From Ptiloglossa arizonensis (taxonomy: Eukaryota; Arthropoda; Insecta; Hymenoptera; Colletidae), in the NCBI RefSeq assembly GCF_051014685.1, contig NW_027478539.1:310001-374000 (forward strand): a stretch of 64,000 nucleotides of DNA, in the 5' to 3' direction. Below are positions 36,733 through 50,400 of the stretch, piece by piece; positions within the stretch are counted from its first letter, which is position 1; each line of letters begins with the position of its first letter. The notes beneath the pieces were generated by a model, which saw nothing but the letters and a program-made list of their open reading frames with translations, did no database searches and was not told the origin of the DNA. The position numbers and the translations under genes were made by a program.

Positions 36733-39636
36733 GGATTGGTCAATCCGTTCGCGAGATATGGCAGTTTGGAGGTAAGAAACGCTTGAGAAACTCAAAATTT
36801 TCGCAGTTCTGATGCTCGAAACGAATAACTAGAACGGCCTAGGAGAAAAGTAGGCATACCGATGTAATCGGGCGAGTTTCTACTGTCAGATGCAACAGAA
36901 ATTTTGCGGATTAGTCAATCCGTTCGCGAGATATGGCAGTTTGGAGGAAAGAAACGCTTGAGAAACTCAAAATTTTCGCAGTTCTGATGCTCGACAAGCA
37001 TAACTAGAACGGTCTAGGGGAAAAGTACGCATACCGTTGTAATCGGGCGAGTTTCTACTTTCAGATGCAACAGAAATTTTGCGGATTGGTCAATCTGTTC
37101 GCGAGATATGGCAGTTTGGAGGTAAGAAACGCTTGAGAAACTCAAAATTTTCGCAGTTCTGATGCTCGAAACGAATAACTACAACGGCCTAGGGGAAAAG
37201 TACGCATACCGTTGTAATCGGGCGAGTTTCTACTTTCAGATGCAACAGAAATTTTGCGGACTGGTCAATCCGTTCGCGAGATATGGCAATTTGGAGGTAA
37301 GAAACGCTTGAGAAACTCAAAATTTTCGCAGTTCTGATGCTCGACAAGCATAACTAGAACGGCCTAGGGGAAAAGTACGCATACCGTTGTAATCGGGCGA
37401 GTTTCTACTTTCAGATGCAACAGAAATTTTGCGGACTGGTCAATCCGTTCGCGAGATATGGCAATTTGGAGGTAAGAAACGCTTGAGAAACTCAAAATTT
37501 TCGCAGTTCTGATGCTCGACAAGCATAACTAGAACGGCCTAGGGGAAAAGTACGCATACCGTTGTAATCGGGCGAGTTTCTACTTTCAGATGCAACAGAA
37601 ATTTTGCAGATTGGTCAATCCGTTCGCGAGATATGGCAGTTTGGAGGTAAGAAACGCTTGAGAAACTCAAAATTTTCGCAGTTCTGATGCTCGAAACGAA
37701 TAACTAGAACGGACTAGGAGAAAAGTACGCATACCGTTGTAATCGGGCGAGTTTCTACTTTCAGATGCAACAGAAATTTTGCGGATTGGTCAATCCGTTC
37801 GCGAGATATGGCAGTTTGGAGGTAAGAAACGCTTGAGAAACTCAAAATTTTCGCAGTTCTGATGCTCGAAACGAATAACTAGAACGGCCTAGGGGAAAAG
37901 TACGCATACCGTTGTAAACGGGCGAGTTTCTACTGTCAGATGCAACAGAAATTTTGCGGATTAGTCAATACGTTCGCGAAATATGGCAGTTTGGAGGTAA
38001 GAAACGCTTGAGAAACTCAAAATTTTCGCAGTTCTGATGCTCGACAAGCATAACTAGAACGGCCTAGGGGAAAAGTACGCATACCGTTGTAATCGGGCGA
38101 GTTTCTACTTTCAGATGCAACAGAAATTTTGCAGATTGGTCAATCCGTTCGCGAGATATGGCAGTTTGGAGGTAAGAAACGCTTGAGAAACTCAAAATTT
38201 TCGCAGTTCTGATGCTCGAAACGAATAACTAGAACGGCCTAGGAGAAAAGTAGGCATACCGATGTAATCGGGCGAGTTTCTACTGTCAGATGCAACAGAA
38301 ATTTTGCGGATTAGTCAATCCGTTCGCGAGATATGGCAGTTTGGAGGAAAGAAACGCTTGAGAAACTCAAAATTTTCGCAGTTCTGATGCTCGACAAGCA
38401 TAACTAGAACGGTCTAGGGGAAAAGTACGCATACCGTTGTAATCGGGCGAGTTTCTACTTTCAGATGCAACAGAAATTTTGCGGATTGGTCAATCTGTTC
38501 GCGAGATATGGCAGTTTGGAGGTAAGAAACGCTTGAGAAACTCAAAATTTTCGCAGTTCTGATGCTCGAAACGAATAACTACAACGGCCTAGGGGAAAAG
38601 TACGCATACCGTTGTAATCGGGCGAGTTTCTACTTTCAGATGCAACAGAAATTTTGCGGACTGGTCAATCCGTTCGCGAGATATGGCAATTTGGAGGTAA
38701 GAAACGCTTGAGAAACTCAAAATTTTCGCAGTTCTGATGCTCGACAAGCATAACTAGAACGGCCTAGGGGAAAAGTACGCATACCGTTGTAATCGGGCGA
38801 GTTTCTACTTTCAGATGCAACAGAAATTTTGCGGACTGGTCAATCCGTTCGCGAGATATGGCAATTTGGAGGTAAGAAACGCTTGAGAAACTCAAAATTT
38901 TCGCAGTTCTGATGCTCGACAAGCATAACTAGAACGGCCTAGGGGAAAAGTACGCATACCGTTGTAATCGGGCGAGTTTCTACTTTCAGATGCAACAGAA
39001 ATTTTGCAGATTGGTCAATCCGTTCGCGAGATATGGCAGTTTGGAGGTAAGAAACGCTTGAGAAACTCAAAATTTTCGCAGTTCTGATGCTCGAAACGAA
39101 TAACTAGAACGGACTAGGAGAAAAGTACGCATACCGTTGTAATCGGGCGAGTTTCTACTTTCAGATGCAACAGAAATTTTGCGGATTGGTCAATCCGTTC
39201 GCGAGATATGGCAGTTTGGAGGTAAGAAACGCTTGAGAAACTCAAAATTTTCGCAGTTCTGATGCTCGAAACGAATAACTAGAACGGCCTAGGGGAAAAG
39301 TACGCATACCGTTGTAAACGGGCGAGTTTCTACTGTCAGATGCAACAGAAATTTTGCGGATTAGTCAATACGTTCGCGAAATATGGCAGTTTGGAGGTAA
39401 GAAACGCTTGAGAAACTCAAAATTTTCGCAGTTCTGATGCTCGACAAGCATAACTAGAACGGCCTAGGGGAAAAGTACGCATACCGTTGTAATCGGGCGA
39501 GTTTCTACTTTCAGATGCAACAGAAATTTTGCAGATTGGTCAATCCGTTCGCGAGATATGGCAGTTTGGAGGTAAGAAACGCTTGAGAAACTCAAAATTT
39601 TCGCAGTTCTGATGCTCGAAACGAATAACTAGAACG
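36733..39636 (+). repeat. Eight-unit (1,400-bp) tandem duplication
   Basis: About 36,733-38,236 recurs at 38,133-39,636 with an offset of 1,400 bp. The private marker TAGGCATACC (36,851/38,251) occurs nowhere else in the window. Other paired markers are ACAACGG, two successive GGACTGG/GCAATTT units, GGACTAGGAG (37,711/39,111) and TGTAAACGG. No difference was seen over about 1.5 kb, which makes it one of the youngest-looking duplications in the array. Confidence 0.9.
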
Positions 39637-39959
39637 GACTAGGGGAAAAGTACGCATACCGTTGTAATCGGGCGAGTTTCTACTTTCAGATGCAACAGAA
39701 ATTTTGCGGATTGGTCAATACGTTCGCGAAATATGGCAGTTTGGAGGTAAGAAACGCTTGAGAAACTCAAAATTTTCGCAGTTCTGATGCTCGAAACGAA
39801 TAACTAGAACGGCCTAGGAGAAAAGTACGCATACCGATGTAATCGGGCGAGTTTCTACTGTCAGATGCAACAGAAATTTTGCGGATTAGTCAATCCGTTC
39901 GCGAGATATGGCAGTTTGGAGGAAAGAAACGCTTGAGAAACTCAAAATTTTCGCAGTTC

Positions 39960-42770
39960 TGATGCTCGAAACGAATAACTACAACGGCCTAGGGGATAAG
40001 TACGCATACCGTTGTAATCGGGCGAGTTTCTACTTTCAGATGCAACAGAAATTTTGCGGATTGGTCATTCAGTTCGGGACATATGGCAGTTTGGAGGTAA
40101 GCAACGCTTGAGAAACCCAAAATTTTCGCAGTTCTCATGCTCGAAACGAATAACTACAACGGCCTAGGGGAAAAGTACGCATACCGTTGTAATCGGGCGA
40201 GTTTCTACTTTCAGATGCAACAGAAATTTTGCGGACTGGTCAATCCGTTCGCGAGATATGGCAATTTGGAGGTAAGAAACGCTTGAGAAACTCAAAATTT
40301 TCGCAGTTCTGATGCTCGACAAGCATAACTAGAACGGCCTAGGGGAAAAGTACGCATACCGTTGTAATCGGGCGAGTTTCTACTTTCAGATGCAACAGAA
40401 ATTTTGCAGATTGGTCAATCCGTTCGCGAGATATGGCAGTTTGGAGGTAAGAAACGCTTGAGAAACTCAAAATTTTCGCAGTTCTGATGCTCGAAACGAA
40501 TAACTAGAACGGACTAGGGGAAAAGTACGCATACCGTTGTAATCGGGCGAGTTTCTACTTTCAGATGCAACAGAAATTTTGCGGATTGGTCAATCCGTTC
40601 GCGAGATATGGCAGTTTGGAGGTAAGAAACGCTTGAGAAACTCAAAATTTTCGCAGTTCTGATGCTCGAAACGAATAACTAGAACGGCCTAGGGGAAAAG
40701 TACGCATACCGTTGTAAACGGGCGAGTTTCTACTGTCAGATGCAACAGAAATTTTGCGGATTAGTCAATACGTTCGCGAAATATGGCAGTTTGGAGGTAA
40801 GAAACGCTTGAGAAACTCAAAATTTTCGCAGTTCTGATGCTCGACAAGCATAACTAGAACGGTCTAGGGGAAAAGTACGCAAACCGTTGTAATCGGGCGA
40901 CTTTCTACTTTCAGATGCAACAGAAATTTTGCGGATTGGTCAATCCGTTCGCGAGATATGGCAGTTTGTAGGTAAGAAACGCTTGAGAAACTCAACATTT
41001 TTGCAGTTCTGATGCTCGAAACGAATAACCAGAACGGCCTAGGGGAAAAGTACGCATACCGTTGTAATCGGGCGAGTTTCTACTTTCAGGTGCAACAGAA
41101 ATTTTGCGGATTGGTTAATCCGTTCGCGAGATATGGCAGTTTGGAGGTAAGGAACGCTTGAGAAACTCAAAATTTTCGCAGTTCTGATGCTCGAAACGAA
41201 TAACTAGAACGGCCTAGGGGAAAAGTACGAATACCGTTGTAATCGGGCGAGTTTCTACTTTCAGATGCAACAGAAATTTTGTGGATCGGTCAATCCGTTC
41301 GCGAGATATGGCAGTTTGGAGGTAAGAAACGTTTGAGAAACTCAAAATTTTCGCAGTTCTGATGCTCGAAACGAATAACTAGAACGGCCTAGGGGAAAAG
41401 TACCCACACGGTTGTAATCGGGCGAGTTTCTACTTTCAGATGCAACAGAAATTTTGCGGATTGGTCAATCCGTTCGCGAGATATGGCAGTTTGGAGGTAA
41501 GAAACGCTTGAGAAACTCAAAATTTTCGCAGTTCTGATGCTCGAAACGAATAACTAGAACGGCCTAGGAGAAAAGTACGCATACCGATGTAATCGGGCGA
41601 GTTTCTACTGTCAGATGCAACAGAAATTTTGCGGATTAGTCAATCCGTTCGCGAGATATGGCAGTTTGGAGGAAAGAAACGCTTGAGAAACTCAAAATTT
41701 TCGCAGTTCTGATGCTCGACAAGCATAACTAGAACGGTCTAGGGGAAAAGTACGCAAACCGTTGTAATCGGGCGACTTTCTACTTTCAGATGCAACAGAA
41801 ATTTTGCGGATTGGTCAATCCGTTCGCGAGATATGGCAGTTTGTAGGTAAGAAACGCTTGAGAAACTCAACATTTTTGCAGTTCTGATGCTCGAAACGAA
41901 TAACTAGAACGGCCTAGGGGAAAAGTACGCATACCGTTGTAATCGGGCGAGTTTCTACTTTCAGGTGCAACAGAAATTTTGCGGATTGGTTAATCCGTTC
42001 GCGAGATATGGCAGTTTGGAGGTAAGGAACGCTTGAGAAACTCAAAATTTTCGCAGTTCTGATGCTCGAAACGAATAACTGGAACGGCCTAGGGGAAAAG
42101 TACGAATACCGTTGTAATCGGGCGAGTTTCTACTTTCAGATGCAACAGAAATTTTGTGGATCGGTCAATCCGTTCGCGAGATATGGCAGTTTGGAGGTAA
42201 GAAACGTTTGAGAAACTCAAAATTTTCGCAGTTCTGATGCTCGAAACGAATAACTAGAACGGCCTAGGGGAATAGTACGCACACGGTTGTAATCGGGCGA
42301 GTTTCTACTTTCAGATGCAACAGAAATTTTGCGGATTGGTCAATCCGTTCGCGAGATATGGCAGTTTGGAGGTAAGAAACGCTTGAGAAACTCAAAATTT
42401 TCGCAGTTCTGATGCTCGAAACGAATAACTAGAACGGCCTAGGAGAAAAGTACGCATACCGATGTAATCGGGCGAGTTTCTACTGTCAGATGCAACATAA
42501 ATTTTGCGGATTAGTCAATCCGTTCGCGAGATATGGCAGTTTGGAGGAAAGAAACGCTTGAGAAACTCAAAATTTTCGCAGTTCTGATGCTCGACAAGCA
42601 TAACTAGAACGGTCTAGGGGAAAAGTACGCATACCGTTGTAATCGGGCGAGTTTCTACTTTCAGATGCAACAGAAATTTTGCGGATTGGTCAATCTGTTC
42701 GCGAGATATGGCAGTTTGGAGGTAAGAAACGCTTGAGAAACTCAAAATTTTCGCAGTTCTGATGCTCGAC
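39960..42770 (+). repeat. 16-unit (2.8-kb) higher-order block, copy 1
   Basis: Marker order is GGATAAG, GGTCATTC/GTTCGGGAC, AGAAACCCAA/TTCTCATGC, GGACTGG/GCAATTT, GCAGATT, GGACTAGG, TGTAAACGG/TACTGTC, GGTCTAGG/CAAACCG, CAACATTTTTGC, CAGGTGC/GGTTAATCC, AAGGAACG, GTGGATCGG, CACACGG and GATG/TACTGTC. A five-unit part of this series is repeated internally (GTGGATCGG at 41,281 and 42,156). The block recurs at 45,560-48,370, offset 5,600 bp. It differs there at isolated sites such as ATTCAGTTCGGGAC against ATTCCGTTCGGGAG. One unit is missing immediately to its left compared with its relatives. Confidence 0.85.
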
Positions 42771-44712
42771 AAGCATAACTAGAACGGCCTAGGGGAAAAG
42801 TACGCATACCGTTGTAATCGGGCGAGTTTCTACTCTCAGATGCAACAGAAATTTTGCAGATTGGTCAATCCGTTCGCGAGATATGGCAGTTTGGAGGTAA
42901 GAAACGCTTGAGAAACTCAAAATTTTCGCAGTTCTGATGCTCGAAACGAATAACTAGAACGGACTAGGAGAAAAGTACGCATACCGTTGTAATCGGGCGA
43001 GTTTCTACTTTCAGATGCAACAGAAATTTTGCGGATTGGTCAATCCGTTCGCGAGATATGGCAGTTTGTAGGTAAGAAACGCTTGAGAAACTCAACATTT
43101 TTGCAGTTCTGATGCTCGAAACGAATAACTAGAACGGCCTAGGGGAAAAGTACGCATACCGTTGTAATCGGGCGAGTTTCTACTTTCAGGTGCAACAGAA
43201 ATTTTGCGGATTGGTTAATCCGTTCGCGAGATATGGCAGTTTGGAGGTAAGGAACGCTTGAGAAACTCAAAATTTTCGCAGTTCTGATGCTCGAAACGAA
43301 TAACTAGAACGGCCTAGGGGAAAAGTACGAATACCGTTGTAATCGGGCGAGTTTCTACTTTCAGATGCAACAGAAATTTTGCGGATTAGTCAATCCGCTC
43401 GCGAGATATGGCAGTTTGGAGGTAAGAAACGCTTGAGAAACTCAAAATTTTCGCAGTTCTGATGCTCGAAACGAATAACTAGAACGGCCTAGGGGAAAAG
43501 TACGCACACGGTTGTAATCGGGCGAGTTTCTACTTTCAGATGCAACAGAAATTTTGCGGATTGGTCAATCCGTTCGCGAGATATGGCAGTTTGGAGGTAA
43601 GAAACGCTTGAGAAACTCAAAATTTTCGCAGTTCTGATGCTCGAAACGAATAACTAGAACGGCCTAGGAGAAAAGTACGCATACCGATGTAATCGGGCGA
43701 GTTTCTACTGTCAGATGCAACAGAAATTTTGCGGATTAGTCAATCCGTTCGCGAGATATGGCAGTTTGGAGGAAAGAAACGCTTGAGAAACTCAAAATTT
43801 TCGCAGTTCTGATGCTCGACAAGCATAACTAGAACGGTCTAGGGGAAAAGTACGCATACCGTTGTAATCGGGCGAGTTTCTACTTTCAGATGCAACAGAA
43901 ATTTTGCGGATTGGTCAATCTGTTCGCGAGATATGGCAGTTTGGAGGTAAGAAACGCTTGAGAAACTCAAAATTTTCGCAGTTCTGATGCTCGACAAGCA
44001 TAACTAGAACGGCCTAGGGGAAAAGTACGCATACCGTTGTAATCGGGCGAGTTTCTACTCTCAGATGCAACAGAAATTTTGCAGATTGGTCAATCCGTTC
44101 GCGAGATATGGCAGTTTGGAGGTAAGAAACGCTTGAGAAACTCAAAATTTTCGCAGTTCTGATGCTCGAAACGAATAACTAGAACGGACTAGGAGAAAAG
44201 TACGCATACCGTTGTAATCGGGCGAGTTTCTACTTTCAGATGCAACAGAAATTTTGCGGATTGGTCAATCCGTTCGCGAGATATGGCAGTTTGTAGGTAA
44301 GAAACGCTTGAGAAACTCAACATTTTTGCAGTTCTGATGCTCGAAACGAATAACTAGAACGGCCTAGGGGAAAAGTACGCATACCGTTGTAATCGGGCGA
44401 GTTTCTACTTTCAGGTGCAACAGAAATTTTGCGGATTGGTTAATCCGTTCGCGAGATATGGCAGTTTGGAGGTAAGGAACGCTTGAGAAACTCAAAATTT
44501 TCGCAGTTCTGATGCTCGAAACGAATAACTAGAACGGCCTAGGGGAAAAGTACGAATACCGTTGTAATCGGGCGAGTTTCTACTTTCAGATGCAACAGAA
44601 ATTTTGCGGATTAGTCAATCCGCTCGCGAGATATGGCAGTTTGGAGGTAAGAAACGCTTGAGAAACTCAAAATTTTCGCAGTTCTGATGCTCGAAACGAA
44701 TAACTAGAACGG
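42190..44712 (+). repeat. Seven-unit (1,225-bp) tandem duplication
   Basis: About 42,190-43,487 recurs at 43,415-44,712. TACTCTCAG (42,831/44,056) and CAATCCGCTCGCGAG (43,391/44,616) are rare markers 1,225 bp apart. A few differences exist (CATAAATTTT only in copy 1, near 42,497). This duplication fills the space between the 16-unit blocks and keeps the total at about 2.8 kb. Confidence 0.88.
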
Positions 44713-45559
44713 ACTAGGGGAAAAGTACGCATACCGTTGTAATCGGGCGACTTTCTACTTTCAGATGCAACAGAAATTTTGCGGATTGGTCAATCCGTTC
44801 GCGAGATATGGCAGTTTGTAGGTAAGAAACGCTTGAGAAACTCAACATTTTTGCAGTTCTGATGCTCGAAACGAATAACTAGAACGGCCTAGGGGAAAAG
44901 TACGCATACCGTTGTAATCGGGCGAGTTTCTACTTTCAGATGCAACAGAAATTTTGCGGATTGGTCAATCCGTTCGCGAGATATGGCAGTTTGGAGGTAA
45001 GAAACGTTTGAGAAACTCAAAATTTTCACAATTCTGATGCTCGAAACGAATAACTAGAACGGACTAGGGGAAAAGTACGCATACCGTTGTAATCGGGCGA
45101 GTTTCTACTTTCAGATGCAACAGAAATTTTGCGGATTGGTCAATCCGTTCGCGAGATATGGCAGTTTGGAGGTAAGAAACGCTTGAGAAACTCAAAATTT
45201 TCGCAGTTCTGATGCTCGAAACGAATAACTAGAACGGCCTAGGAGAAAAGTACGCATACCGATGTAATCGGGCGAGTTTCTACTGTCAGATGCAACAGAA
45301 ATTTTGCGGATTAGTCAATCCGTTCGCGAGATATGGCAGTTTGGAGGAAAGAAACGCTTGAGAAACTCAAAATTTTCGCAGTTCTGACGCTCGACAAGCA
45401 TAACTAGAACGGTCTAGGGGAAAAGTACGCATACCGTTGTAATCGGGCGAGTTTCTACTTTCAGATGCAACAGAAATTTTGCGGATTGGTCAATCTGTTC
45501 GCGAGATATGGCAGTTTGGAGGTAAGAAACGCTTGAGAAACTCAAAATTTTCGCAGTTC

Positions 45560-48370
45560 TGATGCTCGAAACGAATAACTACAACGGCCTAGGGGATAAG
45601 TACGCATACCGTTGTAATCGGGCGAGTTTCTACTTTCAGATGCAACAGAAATTTTGCGGATTGGTCATTCCGTTCGGGAGATATGGCAGTTTGGAGGTAA
45701 GCAACGCTTGAGAAACCCAAAATTTTCGCAGTTCTCATGCTCGAAACGAATAACTACAACGGCCTAGGGGAAAAGTACGCATACCGTTGTAATCGGGCGA
45801 GTTTCTACTTTCAGATGCAACAGAAATTTTGCGGACTGGTCAATCCGTTCGCGAGATATGGCAATTTGGAGGTAAGAAACGCTTGAGAAACTCAAAATTT
45901 TCGCAGTTCTGATGCTCGACAAGCATAACTAGAACGGCCTAGGGGAAAAGTACGCATACCGTTGTAATCGGGCGAGTTTCTACTTTCAGATGCAACAGAA
46001 ATTTTGCAGATTGGTCAATCCGTTCGCGAGATATGGCAGTTTGGAGGTAAGAAACGCTTGAGAAACTCAAAATTTTCGCAGTTCTGATGCTCGAAACGAA
46101 TAACTAGAACGGACTAGGGGAAAAGTACGCATACCGTTGTAATCGGGCGAGTTTCTACTTTCAGATGCAACAGAAATTTTGCGGATTGGTCAATCCGTTC
46201 GCGAGATATGGCAGTTTGGAGGTAAGAAACGCTTGAGAAACTCAAAATTTTCGCAGTTCTGATGCTCGAAACGAATAACTAGAACGGCCTAGGGGAAAAG
46301 TACGCATACCGTTGTAAACGGGCGAGTTTCTACTGTCAGATGCAACAGAAATTTTGCGGATTAGTCAATACGTTCGCGAAATATGGCAGTTTGGAGGTAA
46401 GAAACGCTTGAGAAACTCAAAATTTTCGCAGTTCTGATGCTCGACAAGCATAACTAGAACGGTCTAGGGGAAAAGTACGCAAACCGTTGTAATCGGGCGA
46501 CTTTCTACTTTCAGATGCAACAGAAATTTTGCGGATTGGTCAATCCGTTCGCGAGATATGGCAGTTTGTAGGTAAGAAACGCTTGAGAAACTCAACATTT
46601 TTGCAGTTCTGGTGCTCGAAACGAATAACTAGAACGGCCTAGGGGAAAAGTACGCATACCGTTGTAATCGGGCGAGTTTCTACTTTCAGGTGCAACAGAA
46701 ATTTTGCGGATTGGTTAATCCGTTCGCGAGATATGGCAGTTTGGAGGTAAGGAACGCTTGAGAAACTCAAAATTTTCGCAGTTCTGATGCTCGAAACGAA
46801 TAACTAGAACGGCCTAGGGGAAAAGTACGAATACCGTTGTAATCGGGCGAGTTTCTACTTTCAGATGCAACAGAAATTTTGTGGATCGGTCAATCCGTTC
46901 GCGAGATATGGCAGTTTGGAGGTAAGAAACGTTTGAGAAACTCAAAATTTTCGCAGTTCTGATGCTCGAAACGAATAACTAGAACGGCCTAGGGGAAAAG
47001 TACGCACACGGTTGTAATCGGGCGAGTTTCTACTTTCAGATGCAACAGAAATTTTGCGGATTGGTCAATCCGTTCGCGAGATATGGCAGTTTGGAGGTAA
47101 GAAACGCTTGAGAAACTCAAAATTTTCGCAGTTCTGATGCTCGAAACGAATAACTAGAACGGCCTAGGAGAAAAGTACGCATACCGATGTAATCGGGCGA
47201 GTTTCTACTGTCAGATGCAACAGAAATTTTGCGGATTAGTCAATCCGTTCGCGAGATATGGCAGTTTGGAGGAAAGAAACGCTTGAGAAACTCAAAATTT
47301 TCGCAGTTCTGATGCTCGACAAGCATAACCAGAACGGTCTAGGGGAAAAGTACGCAAACCGTTGTAATCGGGCGACTTTCTACTTTCAGATGCAACAGAA
47401 ATTTTGCGGATTGGTCAATCCGTTCGCGAGATATGGCAGTTTGTAGGTAAGAAACGCTTGAGAAACTCAACATTTTTGCAGTTCTGATGCTCGAAACGAA
47501 TAACTAGAACGGCCTAGGGGAAAAGTACGCATACCGTTGTAATCGGGCGAGTTTCTACTTTCAGGTGCAACAGAAATTTTGCGGATTGGTTAATCCGTTC
47601 GCGAGATATGGCAGTTTGGAGGTAAGGAACGCTTGAGAAACTCAAAATTTTCGCAGTTCTGATGCTCGAAACGAATAACTAGAACGGCCTAGGGGAAAAG
47701 TACGAATACCGTTGTAATCGGGCGAGTTTCTACTTTCAGATGCAACAGAAATTTTGTGGATCGGTCAATCCGTTCGCGAGATATGGCAGTTTGGAGGTAA
47801 GAAACGTTTGAGAAACTCAAAATTTTCGCAGTTCTGATGCTCGAAACGAATAACTAGAACGGCCTAGGGGAAAAGTACGCACACGGTTGTAATCGGGCGA
47901 GTTTCTACTTTCAGATGCAACAGAAATTTTGCGGATTGGTCAATCCGTTCGCGAGATATGGCAGTTTGGAGGTAAGAAACGCTTGAGAAACTCAAAATTT
48001 TCGCAGTTCTGATGCTCGAAACGAATAACTAGAACGGCCTAGGAGAAAAGTACGCATACCGATGTAATCGGGCGAGTTTCTACTGTCAGATGCAACAGAA
48101 ATTTTGCGGATTAGTCAATCCGTTCGCGAGATATGGCAGTTTGGAGGAAAGAAACGCTTGAGAAACTCAAAATTTTCGCAGTTCTGATGCTCGACAAGCA
48201 TAACTAGAACGGTCTAGGGGAAAAGTACGCATACCGTTGTAATCGGGCGAGTTTCTACTTTCAGATGCAACAGAAATTTTGCGGATTGGTCAATCTGTTC
48301 GCGAGATATGGCAGTTTGGAGGTAAGAAACGCTTGAGAAACTCAAAATTTTCGCAGTTCTGATGCTCGAA
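45560..48370 (+). repeat. 16-unit (2.8-kb) higher-order block, copy 2
   Basis: The marker order is the same as in the block at 39,960, with offset 5,600 bp. GTGGATCGG recurs internally at 46,881 and 47,756 (875 bp), as in copy 1, so that internal duplication pre-dates the copying of the whole block. Private differences include TCTGGTGC (near 46,611) and CATAACCAG (near 47,326). The block is followed directly by a third, related block. Confidence 0.85.
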
Positions 48371-50400
48371 ACGAATAACTACAACGGCCTAGGGGATAAG
48401 TACGCATACCGTTGTAATCGAGCGAGTTTCTACTTTCAGATGCAACAGAAATTTTGCGGATTGGTCATTCCGTTCGGGAGATATGGCAGTTTGGAGGTAA
48501 GCTACGCTTGAGAAACCCAAAATTTTCGCAGTTCTCATGCTCGAAACGAATAACCACAACGGCCTAGGGGAAAAGTACGCATACCGTTGTAATCGGGCGA
48601 GATTCTACTTTCAGATGCAACAGAAATTTTGCGGACTGGTCAATCCGTTCGCGAGATATGGCAATTTGGAAGTAAGAAACGCTTGAGAAACTCAAAATTT
48701 TCGCAGTTCTGATGCTCGACAAGCATAACTAGAACGGCCTAGGGGTAAAGTACGCATACCGTTGTAATCGGGCGAGTTTCTACTTTCAGATGCAACAGAA
48801 ATTTTGCGGATTGGTCAATCCGTTCGCGAGATATGGCAGTTTGGAGGTAAGAAACGCTTGAGAAACTCAAAATTTTCGCAGTTCTGATGCTCGAAACGAA
48901 TAACTACAACGGCCTAGGGGATAAGTACGCATACCGTTGTAATCGGGCGAGTTTCTACTTTCAGATGCAACAGAAATTTTGCGGATTGGTCATTCCGTTC
49001 GGGAGATATGGCAGTTTGGAGGTAAGCAACGCTTGAGAAACCCAAAATTTTCGCAGTTCTCATGCTCGAAACGAATAACTACAACGGCCTAGGGGAAAAG
49101 TACGCATACCGTTGTAATCGGGCGAGTTTCTACTTTCAGATGCAACAGAAATTTTGCGGACTGGTCAATCCGTTCGCGAGATATGGCAATTTGGAGGTAA
49201 GAAACGCTTGAGAAACTCAAAATTTTCGCAGTTCTGATGCTCGACAAGCATAACTAGAACGGCCTAGGGCAAAAGTACGCATACCGTTGTAATCGGGCGA
49301 GTTTCTACTTTCAGATGCAACAGAAATTTTGCAGATTGGTCAATCCGTTCGCGAGATATGGCAGTTTGGAGGTAAGAAACGCTTGAGAAACTCAAAATTT
49401 TCGCAGTTCTGATGCTCGAAACGAATAACTAGAACGGACTAGGGGAAAAGTACGCATACCGTTGTAATCGGGCGAGTTTCTACTTTCAGATGCAACAGAA
49501 ATTTTGCGGATTGGTCAATCCGTTCGCGAGATATGGCAGTTTGGAGGTAAGAAACGCTTGAGAAACTCAAAATTTTCGCAGTTCTGATGCTCGAAACGAA
49601 TAACTAGAACGGCCTAGGGGAAAAGTACGCATACCGTTGTAAACGGGCGAGTTTCTACTGTCAGATGCAACAGAAATTTTGCGGATTAGTCAATACGTTC
49701 GCGAAATATGGCAGTTTGGAGGTAAGAAACGCTTGAGAAACTCAAAATTTTCGCAGTTCTGATGCTCGACAAGCATAACTAGAACGGTCTAGGGGAAAAG
49801 TACGCAAACCGTTGTAATCGGGCGACTTTCTACTTTCAGATGCAACAGAAATTTTGCGGATTGGTCAATCCGTTCGCGAGATATGGCAGTTTGTAGGTAA
49901 GAAACGCTTGAGAAACTCAACATTTTTGCAGTTCTGATGCTCGAAACGAATAACTAGAACGGCCTAGGGGAAAAGTACGCATACCGTTGTAATCGGGCGA
50001 GTTTCTACTTTCAGGTGCAACAGAAATTTTGCGGATTGGTTAATCCGTTCGCGAGATATGGCAGTTTGGAGGTAAGGAACGCTTGAGAAACTCAAAATTT
50101 TCGCAGTTCTGATGCTCGAAACGAATAACTAGAACGGCCTAGGGGAAAAGTACGAATACCGTTGTAATCGGGCGAGTTTCTACTTTCAGATGCAACAGAA
50201 ATTTTGTGGATCGGTCAATCCGTTCGCGAGATATGGCAGTTTGGAGGTAAGAAACGTTTGAGAAACTCAAAATTTTCGCAGTTCTGATGCTCGAAACGAA
50301 TAACTAGAACGGCCTAGGGGAAAAGTACGCACACGGTTGTAATCGGGCGAGTTTCTACTTTCAGATGCAACAGAAATTTTGCGGATTGGTTAATCCGTTC
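48361..50400 (+). repeat. 16-unit higher-order block, copy 3, with an internal three-unit duplication
   Basis: The block restarts with GGATAAG and GGTCATTCC at 48,461, then restarts again at 48,986 (525 bp, three units later) before running through the rest of the series to GTGGATCGG (50,206) and CACACGG. The distance from the GTGGATCGG at 46,881 is 3,325 bp, equal to 16 units plus the extra three. The first short copy carries several private changes (TCGAGCGAG, GTAAGCTACG, TAACCACAAC, GAGATTCTAC). Confidence 0.82.

Noticed and set aside
39908..47446. A 7,350-bp offset between similar frames at 39.9 and 47.3 kb, equal to the offset seen at 12.5/19.8 kb
   Set aside because: Both frames start in the common GGAGGAAAG subtype, and the surrounding units do not match at that offset (the real collinear offset there is 5,600 bp). 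The equal distance is coincidence.
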